The position numbers and the translations under genes are program-made. Positions 16,043-24,568 of a stretch of 64,000 nt of DNA are shown piece after piece. This stretch comes from Muribaculaceae bacterium (GTDB lineage: Bacteria; Bacteroidota; Bacteroidia; Bacteroidales; Muribaculaceae). The notes under the pieces were generated by a model. That model searched no databases. It worked only from the letters and a program-made list of their open reading frames with translations, and was not told the origin of the DNA. The stretch covers positions 36,278-100,277 of the forward strand of contig JAFRRT010000022.1 of NCBI GenBank assembly GCA_017427945.1. The letters are read 5' to 3'. The first letter of the stretch is position 1, and each line of letters starts with the position of its first letter.

Positions 16043-19000
16043 TTATCGGCCTATGCTCACCTTTGCCGTTTTGACAGCGCCGGCACCCATACCTTGCACG
16101 ATGTAGATGCCACGCGACAGATGTGACAGGCCAACAACTTGTTTGCCTGTAGCAACGACCTGTCCATGGAGGTTATAGACGGTGATTGAACCAGGGAAGA
16201 TTACCTCCTTGCCGTTGATAACAATCGCGGGTGCATTGTCATCAAAGTTCTCGACAACGGTTGTCTGGTCTTCTGTAACATCGGTGTCGGTGATAGTGAA
16301 ATAGTAATCACGGTCGGCAACGATATCGTAGTCAGGCAATTGCAAACCATTATTCCAGTTGTTGAAAATCAGGTGATAGTTACCGCTCGTAGCATCCAGC
16401 AGGAAGACCTTGTAGTTGACATCACCCACGATAGAGTCACCCACACTGGCTTCGCCGGGCCATGCACCGAAGAGTTCACTATCGCCCCAGGCATACAGTC
16501 CCAATGCATCCCAGCCTGTCCTGTCGTTGACAAAGATATAGTGAGCTGCTGCGGGAATCTTGGGCAATTCGCCCGAAATGCTGAAGTCATCAATACCCAG
16601 CGCCATAGCACCCTGTGCAGCATCGCCGCTGGCAACGCTGATGTTCCAAGCCAGATAGAGGTCACAGCCACGGGCCATCTTGGTGCCGAGCACACCGCTC
16701 ACGGGAACAGTCTCGCCAGGCACTTCGTCATAACCGATAGTCTCGCTGTCGGGTGCGAAATAAGTATAGAAATCGTTGCCGGCACTGGTCCAGTTGCGTC
16801 CGTCGATGGAATAGTAGAGTTGCACGGCAAAGCCGGCACTGTTGTTACCCTTACGGTACTTCTCGATATTGTAAGCCACATTGACATTCTCGATGTTCTT
16901 GGCGCCAGTGTTAAGCAAGTGGGCATACACGTTGACGCAACGCGTGCCGCCTGCAACGCCTGTCGAAATACCGCCTAGAGCACGGTCATCGCCCAGGTTG
17001 TCACCGAAGTTCCATGTACCGTTCTTGGCATTGCTGGGCAGGCTCACACCGCCGCTGTACATCGTCTGGTCATCGGCCTGGTCGTAACGGCCCACGGTGC
17101 GCGGAGCAGTGAGGATGCGGTCGATACGCCAACCCTCAGGCAGCGTGGCAGTTGCCTCGTCACCCATGATATCAAACGTCTCGTTGGCGCTCAGCGTTGT
17201 CTCGTTGAGTTCGATGGCGGGATAGGTCACTACCTCGGTCAAGGCTGTTGCCACCTTGACGGTAGCATTCTGGGTGAAGCTGCCGGTCGTGGCGGTTACG
17301 GTAAATTCGCCATTGGTGCCATTGCTGGTGAACACTTGATCGGCATCGATTTCACCGCCGTCGTTCAAGGTCATCACAACAGGCTCGGGAGCCTCAATCT
17401 CCATGCCGAACTGGTCACGCACAGTCACCTTGTAATGCACCTGGCCTGCGGTGTGGTCCACATAGTTGGTAAAACCGTTCAGGGCACGGCTCGCATAGCC
17501 ACGCATGGCGGCTGCATCGGCAGCGCTCAAGTCACTGGGTGCCCACGTGATATCCATCGGGTCAACGCCAAAGATAAGACCGTACTCCATTGCGGCTGCC
17601 ATGTAGGTCGCCTTGAGTGTCGGGTGGCGGTCATCGAGGAACCACGTCAGCGTTCCGGCGCTGCCCTCCAGGTCATAAACCTCCTGATAGGCCACGCCCA
17701 CGGGACACAGCGTCACACCCAAATCAAGTGCCACATCCTGGTAGTTCTTGACAAAGGTGGCATTGAAGGCCGTATAGTTCTCCCAGTCGCCGCTGTAGGC
17801 CCAGTTGACAGGCACGATGATGATGGCATTGGGGTTGGGGCAATAGTCACGGATGTAGTCCACCCAACGCTTCACGTTGGCGCGGAAGGTCTCGATATCG
17901 GTACGGGGCAGCGAACTCTGCTCCTGCAGGATGATGTGGCTCCATGCCTCGCTGCGCACGAGCATCTTGGCACCGGGGTTACCGTCCTCGGCCACGCCGT
18001 CGCCCTCATCCCAGTGGGTCTTGAGGGACTTGCCCAGCAGGGTGTGCTTGGTCCAGTTGGCATCCTTGCCCATGGCTGCAGCTATGCCGTTGAATACAGC
18101 ATCCTGGTCATTGTAATAGATGAGGCTGTTGTTCAGCGAGAGCACCTTGACCTGCTCGGGCAACTCGGGCACGAGCACCACATCGGCAGGCTGCAACGTC
18201 ATCGTGGTGGGGGTCGATGCGGCCAACGTGAGGCTGTACTCGCCCGTTTCGAGGTTGAAAGTCACATCATAGGTGCCCGGTGCGGTCGAAACCTTACCTG
18301 TGGCTCCCTTGATAAGCGTGCCACTGGTATTGTCGCCCGTGAGGTCGCTCTCGGCGCCCCAAACGCCACCCATACCCAGGCGCTGATAGATGCGCCAATG
18401 GCTGTAACCGTCGCCCACGGCAGGCATCGTCACCTGGCCCTGGAAGGTCTTTCCGTCCACGAGGTCCAGTTTGCCCGAAGCGTCCATATAGTTCCAGCCG
18501 TTGTTGTCACCGATGACATAAACCGCGGTCAGTCCCGTATCATCGTCATCACTCTCGAGCAGCAAGGTCGCCGTGCCGTTGTTGATATTGAGCACGATGC
18601 GCTTGCACACATAGGTGTTGCCGCCACAAGAGATATTGTCATTGGTTCCCAGCACGAGGGAGTAAGGAACATCCATCTGGGCACTGCTGCCGTTGCTGCC
18701 GTAATTGCAGGCGCTGGTCCAGCCCGAGTCGGCCACCTTGAACTGGCCGCTCAGCGTCTTGTCATAGAGCACATAGGTGCCACCGCCCTTGTCACTGAAT
18801 TCCCAGTCGCTGACGGCACCCCAGCTGTTCACCTCGCCACGCAAATAGATGCCCGAGGCGACAAAGGGAGGACGCGAGGGATCAACATAGCCCTCATAGT
18901 TCTCGGGGTCGCTGATTTCGGTGATTTCCTCCTTGGTCAGGCACAAGTAATAGTCACGATTGGCAGTAATGCCGGTCGTCAAGTTGTTGGCATTGCCATC

Positions 19001-19936
19001 GGTAAAGGTGAGCGTGTGCTCATTTCCATCCATATCAAGCGACCACACCTTGTAGGTCACACCATTGATGACGGCGCTGCTGCCTGGCAGTTGGGCCTCG
19101 GCACCATCCATGGCCATGTACAGATTGCTCCACTTGGTAACATCCTCGACATAGATGTAGCAGGACTGGTCTTGAGAGGCAAAGGTCGCGTCGATGACCA
19201 CATTGTCAATCGACAAACCCATCGCCTTGTTGGGACTGCTGCCGCTGGCAACGCTGATGTTCCAAGCCAGATACAGGTCACTGCCTGCGGCAATGTCAAC
19301 CATGATCTGCTTGCCTGCCACCGGTGTGGTGCTGATGGGAACAACCGCCGCGCCTGCCGTAGCGGCATCGGGGGCGAAGAAATTGTAGAAGTCTTCACCG
19401 GCGTTGCTCCAAGTCATGCCATCGGTAGAGATGTAAAGCTGCACGGCAAAGCCGGCGGCATTGTCACCGTCGCGATACTTCTCGATGTCGTAATTGAGCG
19501 TGAGTTTGGTAACAGGCTCATCGCCGGCATTGCGCAAGCACGTCATCACGTTGATGCAACGTGTACCGCCATCGACCGTGGTCGAGAGTCCACCCACCGA
19601 GCAATCGCTGGGGTCACTGGTGGAGACGAAGTTCCAGGTGCCGTTCTTGGCATTGCTGGCAAGGCTCTCGCCGCCCGTGTACATGACCTCGGTTGATGCT
19701 GCGGCATAACTGCCCACCGTGCGGGGAGCGTTCATCTGCCGCTCGATGCGCCAGCCTTGAGGCATGACGAGCGTCGCGGCCTGGGCTTCACTGTCCCACA
19801 TGCCGTCAAAGTTCTGAGTCACCTGCGGTGCCGCTGCCGTGAGCTGCAGCACATCCTGGGCGCTTGCCGTGCCGTACCACGCGCTTGCGAGCAACACAGC
19901 AACAGCCAGATTGAGGAAAAGAGATAATTTTTTCAT
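16043..19936 (-). CDS. Large secreted modular protein with DUF4886 (SGNH) domain, CBM26-like modules and T9SS-type C-terminus
   Basis: A 1297-residue exported protein. Order of parts: signal peptide (1-26); beta-sandwich A (about 40-252); a CBM26-like module (258-340) with YIYVEDVTKWSNLYM; two SusE/F-like modules (355-575); a DUF4886 SGNH hydrolase domain (about 595-825) with LSLNNSLIYYND (Ser604 in the nucleophile position) and DDRHPTLKATY (Asp768, His771); an Ig-like segment (832-900); beta-sandwich B (912-1123), a clear duplicate of A; a second CBM26-like module (1131-1217); and a C-terminal type IX sorting-like domain (about 1240-1297) ending ITVYNLHGQVVATG and LSRGIYIVQG. It is probably a surface or secreted esterase-like enzyme acting on polysaccharide. 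Activity and substrate are inferred. Confidence 0.88.
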   Translation of the reverse strand: MKKLSLFLNLAVAVLLASAWYGTASAQDVLQLTAAAPQVTQNFDGMWDSEAQAATLVMPQGWRIERQMNAPRTVGSYAAASTEVMYTGGESLASNAKNGTWNFVSTSDPSDCSVGGLSTTVDGGTRCINVMTCLRNAGDEPVTKLTLNYDIEKYRDGDNAAGFAVQLYISTDGMTWSNAGEDFYNFFAPDAATAGAAVVPISTTPVAGKQIMVDIAAGSDLYLAWNISVASGSSPNKAMGLSIDNVVIDATFASQDQSCYIYVEDVTKWSNLYMAMDGAEAQLPGSSAVINGVTYKVWSLDMDGNEHTLTFTDGNANNLTTGITANRDYYLCLTKEEITEISDPENYEGYVDPSRPPFVASGIYLRGEVNSWGAVSDWEFSDKGGGTYVLYDKTLSGQFKVADSGWTSACNYGSNGSSAQMDVPYSLVLGTNDNISCGGNTYVCKRIVLNINNGTATLLLESDDDDTGLTAVYVIGDNNGWNYMDASGKLDLVDGKTFQGQVTMPAVGDGYSHWRIYQRLGMGGVWGAESDLTGDNTSGTLIKGATGKVSTAPGTYDVTFNLETGEYSLTLAASTPTTMTLQPADVVLVPELPEQVKVLSLNNSLIYYNDQDAVFNGIAAAMGKDANWTKHTLLGKSLKTHWDEGDGVAEDGNPGAKMLVRSEAWSHIILQEQSSLPRTDIETFRANVKRWVDYIRDYCPNPNAIIIVPVNWAYSGDWENYTAFNATFVKNYQDVALDLGVTLCPVGVAYQEVYDLEGSAGTLTWFLDDRHPTLKATYMAAAMEYGLIFGVDPMDITWAPSDLSAADAAAMRGYASRALNGFTNYVDHTAGQVHYKVTVRDQFGMEIEAPEPVVMTLNDGGEIDADQVFTSNGTNGEFTVTATTGSFTQNATVKVATALTEVVTYPAIELNETTLSANETFDIMGDEATATLPEGWRIDRILTAPRTVGRYDQADDQTMYSGGVSLPSNAKNGTWNFGDNLGDDRALGGISTGVAGGTRCVNVYAHLLNTGAKNIENVNVAYNIEKYRKGNNSAGFAVQLYYSIDGRNWTSAGNDFYTYFAPDSETIGYDEVPGETVPVSGVLGTKMARGCDLYLAWNISVASGDAAQGAMALGIDDFSISGELPKIPAAAHYIFVNDRTGWDALGLYAWGDSELFGAWPGEASVGDSIVGDVNYKVFLLDATSGNYHLIFNNWNNGLQLPDYDIVADRDYYFTITDTDVTEDQTTVVENFDDNAPAIVINGKEVIFPGSITVYNLHGQVVATGKQVVGLSHLSRGIYIVQGMGAGAVKTAKVSIGR

Positions 19937-20135
19937 TTTGGTTATTATTTATAGATACTAAGTTGTTGCAAGGGTTAAATGTTCAAGAAGGCTTTGAATG
20001 AGAACACAAAAAACCAACTTTTGGCAAATATCGGCAAAACTATTGAAATGAGCAAACAGTTCCTCGCAAATGTGCTCACAATCATGGTAAAACATAGGTC
20101 AGACAGGATGGCCGCGTTGACGTATAAACAATGAG

Positions 20136-20163
20136 CCCTGACTTAGCAACAGCTAAATCAGGG
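20136..20163 (-). terminator. Probable terminator
   Basis: CCCTGA-TTAGC pairs with GCTAA-TCAGGG (20136-20147 with 20152-20163), with one internal mismatch and a 4-nt loop. It lies 29 bp after the stop of the 206-residue membrane protein gene. The T-run is weak. Confidence 0.6.
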
Positions 20164-20191
20164 TCCATTTATGCCTGCGAGTACGGGGCGC

Positions 20192-20812
20192 TTAGTGTTC
20201 GCCGACAAACTCGTTGATTTGGTCAATCATCTCGTCGTTGGTGCGCTGCAACTTGTGATAGTAGTGCAGTCCTATGGCCAAGCCGATACCACCGCCAATC
20301 ACCATTGAAATAAGGACAAGGACGAGGAATGATTTCATGCCAGTCTCGCCAATCTGGGGCTGTGATGTCCTGTAGATTTCATAGAAATACCATGGTATCC
20401 AAAACGCTATGGCACAGAACCCTATAGTCAATTGTTTCCTGCGGTTCTTCTTCATCTGCCTGAGCTTGCGGGCGGTTTCCACCAGGTCGTCGGCCATGTG
20501 ACTGATATTCATGCGATTGATGAAATACTCGGCCGTGAACGAGGCCAGGAAAATCAACAAGGTGAAGATGATGAACGGCCATGACATTCCCGATTGGGAG
20601 AAATTCCAAATCATGAACGGGATAAACAGGCCTAAAATCAAGCAGTACCAGAACAGTGTGTGGTGAAGTCCTCTCATCTTGCCCTGGATGGTCTTCTTGA
20701 CCAGTTCCTCGTTGAGGCGTCCCTGCTTGTCCACCTTTTCCTTGAGGGCGTTTATCTGCTGGCGCAAGTCATCGAGTTCAAACTCGTTGGTATTGTTCAA
20801 GTAGTTTTCCAT
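20192..20812 (-). CDS. Coiled-coil membrane protein encoded with an ECF sigma factor
   Basis: A 206-residue protein with an N-terminal soluble coiled coil (about 10-45: LDDLRQQINALKEKVDKQGR), a pair of membrane helices (about 50-95), a second cytoplasmic helix with KKNRRK, and two further membrane helices (about 125-145 and 165-185). It starts 17 bp after the sigma factor stop. A gene in this position usually encodes the regulator of the sigma factor, so an anti-sigma role is plausible, but the sequence has no zinc-binding anti-sigma motif and no FecR domain. I do not recognise a family. Confidence 0.75.
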   Translation of the reverse strand: MENYLNNTNEFELDDLRQQINALKEKVDKQGRLNEELVKKTIQGKMRGLHHTLFWYCLILGLFIPFMIWNFSQSGMSWPFIIFTLLIFLASFTAEYFINRMNISHMADDLVETARKLRQMKKNRRKQLTIGFCAIAFWIPWYFYEIYRTSQPQIGETGMKSFLVLVLISMVIGGGIGLAIGLHYYHKLQRTNDEMIDQINEFVGEH

Positions 20813-20828
20813 ATTGTCGTGTAGTTTT

Positions 20829-21302
20829 TTAGTTCATCTGTTTCAGTTGCTCCTTGATGCGGTAAAGCCGCACCGACACGTTCTTGACTTCGATGCCCAC
20901 AATCTGGGCAATCTCCTGATAGCTCATGTTCTCGAGCCACAGCAAGACGATGGCCCTGTCGAAGGGTTGCAGCCGCTGGATGCGTGCATGCAGCATGTCG
21001 GTCTGGCGGTTGTCGGCGTCATTCTGGTCAAACAGGTTGATGCCCTCCATGAGCGGTTGAGTCTTACGGCTCTTTTTCTTGCGGTCGATAGAGATACAGG
21101 AGTTCAAGGTCACCTTGTAAATCCATGTCTTCAAGTCGCTCTTGCCCTGGAAAGAGGCGAATCCCTGCCATAACTTAATGAGCGCCTCCTGGAAGAGGTC
21201 ATCGACCTCATCCTTGTCCTTAGAGAACATGTAGCACACCGTGTAGATGGTGCCCTTGTTCTCGCGAATAATTCGCCCAAATTCGGCTTCGTTCAATTCC
21301 AT
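20829..21302 (-). CDS. ECF-type RNA polymerase sigma factor
   Basis: A 157-residue sigma-70 family protein. Region 2 is seen in the first half (TVCYMFSKDKDEVDDLFQEALIKLWQGF, then SDLKTWIYKVTLNSCISIDR, which binds the -10), and region 4 in the second half (RAIVLLWLENMSYQEIAQIVG with a helix-turn-helix followed by VSVRLYRIKEQL). A short linker with KKKSRK joins them. The next gene, 17 bp downstream, encodes a coiled-coil membrane protein that may restrain it. Target genes are unknown; this pair sits apart from any TonB receptor. Confidence 0.92.
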   Translation of the reverse strand: MELNEAEFGRIIRENKGTIYTVCYMFSKDKDEVDDLFQEALIKLWQGFASFQGKSDLKTWIYKVTLNSCISIDRKKKSRKTQPLMEGINLFDQNDADNRQTDMLHARIQRLQPFDRAIVLLWLENMSYQEIAQIVGIEVKNVSVRLYRIKEQLKQMN

Positions 21303-21414
21303 CGTTTTGATTTTTCTCCCCTTAGACGCAAGAGGTATCTAAAAAACTACACAATAATTTTATTTTTTAATTCGTGGCTTTAGGTTAATGCGAATGCCAC
21401 CTAACAACTAATGC

Positions 21415-23244
21415 CTAAAATGACTGCATGTCAACGAGGTGCTTGTAGGCACCTTGACGGGCAATGAGGTCATCGTGGGTTCCCCGCTCGATGATGCGGC
21501 CGTCCTGCATCACGCAGATGAGGTCTGCCCCCTTGATGGTGCTCAAGCGGTGGGCGATGACCAGTGTGGTGCGGTTGCGCATGAGCTTGTCGAGGGCGTC
21601 CTGCACAAGGTGCTCGCTCTCGGTGTCGAGGGCGCTGGTTGCCTCGTCGAGGATGAGGATGGGCGGGTTCTTCAAGATGGCGCGGGCAATGCTGATGCGC
21701 TGGCGCTGTCCGCCCGAGAGTTTGCAGCCACGGTCACCAATGTTGGTGTCAAAACCCTGCTCGCTCGCCATGATGAAGTCATAGGCATTGGCAATGCGTG
21801 CCGCCTCCTCGACCTGTTCACGGGTGGCATTCTCAACACCAAAGGTGATGTTGTTATAGAAGGTGTCGTTGAACAGGATGGCCTCCTGGTTCACGTTGCC
21901 CATGAGGGCGCGCAGGTCGGTGATGTTAAACTGGCGGATGTCGGTCCCGTCGATGCTGATGCTGCCCTCCTGCACGTCATAGAAACGCGGCAACAGGTCG
22001 GCAAGCGTCGTCTTGCCGCTACCACTCTGCCCCACCAGGGCTACCGTCTGGCCCCGCTTGATATCGAGCGACACACCGTCGATGACCCATGCGTCGCCGT
22101 AGCGGAAACGCACGTCCTTATACTGGATGCCGTGCTCCATCGCGGTGAGAGCGACGGGATTCTCGGGGTCCTTGATGGGATTGTCGGCGCTCAGGATCTT
22201 GTCGATGCGCTCCATCGACGCCAGACCGCGCTGGATGCTGTAGGCGGCCTTGGACAGGTCTTTGGCGGGATTGATGATGTTGTAGAAGATCACCATGTAG
22301 TAGATGAACTTGGGCGCGGTGAGGCTACCGCCATGGCCGCCCAGGATGAGCGTGCCGCCAAACCACAGCACAATGGCAATGGTCAACGTGCCCAGGAACT
22401 CGCTCATGGGGTGGGCGAGCACGTAGCGGCGGTTCATGCGGGTCTGGATGGAGCGGAATTTCTCGTTTTCGCCATCAAAACGGCGGCGCACCTTGTCCTC
22501 GGCATTAAAGGCCTTGACGATGCGCAGGCCGCCGATGGTCTCCTCAATGTTGCTCAACAGCACGCCCCACTGGTTCTGCCCCTCGAGCGAGACGCGTTTC
22601 AGCCGCTTGCCCACACGGCCCATGATCCAGCCGGCCACGGGCAACAGCACGAGCACGAACAGCGTCAACTGCCAACTGATGACAATCATCATCACCAGGC
22701 AGGCGATAATCATGATGGGATTCTTGAACAGCATGTCGAGCGAGGTCATGATGGAGTTCTCGACCTCGGTCACGTCACCGCTCATGCGCGCCATCACGTC
22801 GCCCTTGCGCTCGTTAGAGAAGAACGCGATGGGCAACGAGGTCATCTTCTCGTAGATCTGGTTGCGGATGTCACGCACCACGCCCGTGCGGATGGGAATC
22901 ATGTAGAAGAAACTCAGGTAACTGCTGCCCGTCTTCAGTCCCGTCATGAACACCAGGGCGGCGGCGATGCACGCCAGGGCTGTCGACTGCCCGTAGCGCT
23001 CGATGATGCACTGCACGTAGTAGTAGAAGTCGTTGACCACCACGTCCTGAAGGCTGGCACTGCCCAGCGCCATGAACTCATAGTGGTTGGTGTTCAGCCC
23101 GAACAGCATCTCCAGGATGGGGATGATGAGCGCAAACGAGAACAGCGTCAGGAACGCGGCCAGCAGGTTGAACACGATGTTCAACACGATATATTTCTTG
23201 TAGGGCGGTACAAACCGCTTCAACAATTCCCAAAAACCTTTCAT
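21415..23244 (-). CDS. MsbA-like ABC exporter (half-transporter)
   Basis: A 609-residue fusion of a six-helix export domain (about 1-335) and an ATPase domain (about 365-609). The ATPase motifs are complete: Walker A GQSGSGKTT, signature LSGGQRQR, Walker B ILILDEATSALD and the switch His in VIAHRLSTI. This architecture is that of lipid A/lipid flippases and multidrug exporters; substrate cannot be told from sequence. It works as a homodimer in the inner membrane. A TACCTTTG -7 box (minus, 23250-23257) ends only 6 bp before the start codon, so the transcript may be leaderless or begin elsewhere. Confidence 0.95.
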   Translation of the reverse strand: MKGFWELLKRFVPPYKKYIVLNIVFNLLAAFLTLFSFALIIPILEMLFGLNTNHYEFMALGSASLQDVVVNDFYYYVQCIIERYGQSTALACIAAALVFMTGLKTGSSYLSFFYMIPIRTGVVRDIRNQIYEKMTSLPIAFFSNERKGDVMARMSGDVTEVENSIMTSLDMLFKNPIMIIACLVMMIVISWQLTLFVLVLLPVAGWIMGRVGKRLKRVSLEGQNQWGVLLSNIEETIGGLRIVKAFNAEDKVRRRFDGENEKFRSIQTRMNRRYVLAHPMSEFLGTLTIAIVLWFGGTLILGGHGGSLTAPKFIYYMVIFYNIINPAKDLSKAAYSIQRGLASMERIDKILSADNPIKDPENPVALTAMEHGIQYKDVRFRYGDAWVIDGVSLDIKRGQTVALVGQSGSGKTTLADLLPRFYDVQEGSISIDGTDIRQFNITDLRALMGNVNQEAILFNDTFYNNITFGVENATREQVEEAARIANAYDFIMASEQGFDTNIGDRGCKLSGGQRQRISIARAILKNPPILILDEATSALDTESEHLVQDALDKLMRNRTTLVIAHRLSTIKGADLICVMQDGRIIERGTHDDLIARQGAYKHLVDMQSF

Positions 23245-23263
23245 GCCCGCAAAGGTAGTATAA

Positions 23264-23295
23264 AGTTTAGAGTTTAGAGTTTAGAGTTTAGAGTT
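23264..23295. repeat. AGTTTAG heptad tandem repeat
   Basis: About four and a half copies of AGTTTAG lie between the ABC exporter and the second sigma factor gene. Similar degenerate heptads occur near 9591-9620 and 61183-61213. Confidence 0.8.
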
Positions 23296-23444
23296 TTTTG
23301 AGATTTCAGTTAATTAGGTAGGAGGTTAAAATAGCACGAAATCCTGTAGTTTGGTTTTCTTTGCTACCTTTGTAAAAAATTAATAGAAACGGGTTTACAT
23401 TTTCTTGACCTGAAACGTCTATCAAGTGTAATTGACCCACGACT

Positions 23445-23936
23445 ATGACAAAAAGTGAATTGGAAATACTGTTCAAAACGCACTACACGGCGATGTTCCG
23501 CCTGGCGGTGTCGCTGCTCTACGATGCCGACGAGGCGCGCGATGTCGTGAGCGACGTGTTTGCCTCATTGCTCGACGGCGGACTGGCCATCCGCAGTGAC
23601 AATGCTCAGGGTTTCCTGCTGACGTGCGTGCGCAACGGCTGCATCAATGTCATCCGCCACAAGCAGATGCGGGAACGCTTCATCAAACTCTACTCGGCAA
23701 AAGCCGAACCGCTTGCCAACGGTCCTGATGACTTGATGATGCTTGCCGAATTGCGTGATTACATCGACAACCACTTGCCACTGCTGTCGCGCCGCATTTT
23801 TACTTTGCGCTACCTGCAGGACATGACCTGTCAGCAGGTGGCCGATGCCGTGGGCGTGAGCCGCACGACAGTCCATCACCACTTGTCACAGTCACTGGAG
23901 AAAATCAACGCTTATTTCAACAATCAAAAACGATAG
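23445..23936 (+). CDS. ECF sigma factor, FecI-like
   Basis: A 163-residue ECF sigma factor of the type expanded in Bacteroides. Region 2 (LFKTHYTAMFRLAVSLLYDADEARDVVSDVFASLL, then RSDNAQGFLLTCVRNGCINVIRH) is followed by region 4 (LPLLSRRIFTLRYLQDMTCQQVADAVGVSRTTVHHHLSQS). It is followed after 5 bp by a FecR-type anti-sigma gene and then an STN-containing TonB receptor, the standard order of a cell-surface signalling cassette. It probably transcribes the receptor gene and others. A TACCTTTG box at 23365-23372 lies upstream, with no clean -33. Confidence 0.93.
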   Translation: MTKSELEILFKTHYTAMFRLAVSLLYDADEARDVVSDVFASLLDGGLAIRSDNAQGFLLTCVRNGCINVIRHKQMRERFIKLYSAKAEPLANGPDDLMMLAELRDYIDNHLPLLSRRIFTLRYLQDMTCQQVADAVGVSRTTVHHHLSQSLEKINAYFNNQKR

Positions 23937-23941
23937 ATGTT

Positions 23942-24568
23942 ATGGAACAGAACGATAAAATCCGTCTCTTGCTCGACATGCACGAGCATCCCGAGAATTA
24001 CACCGACGAGCAGTTGGCCGCCATGCTTGATGACGAAATGCAGGAGCAACTGGCCACTGCCAAGCGCGCGATGACCGATATCCCCGAGCCCGATGTCGAT
24101 GCCGAGTGGCAACGCTTTGAGCAAGCGCATTTTGCCCCGGCGAAAAATCGCAGTTGGCTCAAGGTCGCCTCCGTTTTCCTCGGCGTGATTATGCTCTCGG
24201 CCTTCACCTATGCCGCTATCCGTGCCGTGAGTCACAGTGTCAACGATAAAGCCAAAGAACCCACCGAGACTGTCGCCCCGGCGCCGCAGCCAGAATCGAC
24301 CGTAGGGCCTCGCCTTGGCGTGGCCGACACTGCAACAGTAGCGGAGGAGGAACCCATAGTCTTTGACAATCTTCCCCTTGACCAAATGCTGGAACGTATC
24401 GCGCCCCAGTACGGCATGCAGGTCGAGTTCCGCAACGAGGACGCCCGCGCGCTGCGCTTCTACTTCGTTTGGCAGCCCGATGAAGACCTGGATGCTGCGT
24501 TGGAGCGCCTCAACCTGTTCGAGAGTGTGAATATCAGCAAGGAGGGCAATACAATCGTGGTGGAATGA
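23942..24568 (+). CDS. FecR-like anti-sigma factor with DUF4974-type C-terminus
   Basis: A 208-residue inner-membrane protein. The N-terminal cytoplasmic part (about 1-70) would hold the sigma factor; one membrane helix follows (about 73-95: KVASVFLGVIMLSAFTYAAI), then a Pro/Glu/Thr-rich linker and a periplasmic DUF4974-like domain (about 138-208: DNLPLDQMLERIAPQYGMQVEF and LDAALERLNLF) typical of Bacteroidota FecR proteins. It is shorter than full FecR (about 320-350 residues) because the central FecR domain is missing or reduced. Its last bases overlap the receptor start (ATGA). Confidence 0.85.
   Translation: MEQNDKIRLLLDMHEHPENYTDEQLAAMLDDEMQEQLATAKRAMTDIPEPDVDAEWQRFEQAHFAPAKNRSWLKVASVFLGVIMLSAFTYAAIRAVSHSVNDKAKEPTETVAPAPQPESTVGPRLGVADTATVAEEEPIVFDNLPLDQMLERIAPQYGMQVEFRNEDARALRFYFVWQPDEDLDAALERLNLFESVNISKEGNTIVVE

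Noticed and set aside
17336-19696. A very long open frame on the plus strand, opposite the 1297-residue SGNH protein
   Set aside because: It is a shadow of a GC-rich coding region: the protein has no domain, signal or sensible composition, while the minus frame has a signal peptide and recognisable modules.
21439-23277. A long plus-strand frame opposite the ABC exporter
   Set aside because: The minus frame has complete ABC motifs; the antisense frame shows no family features.
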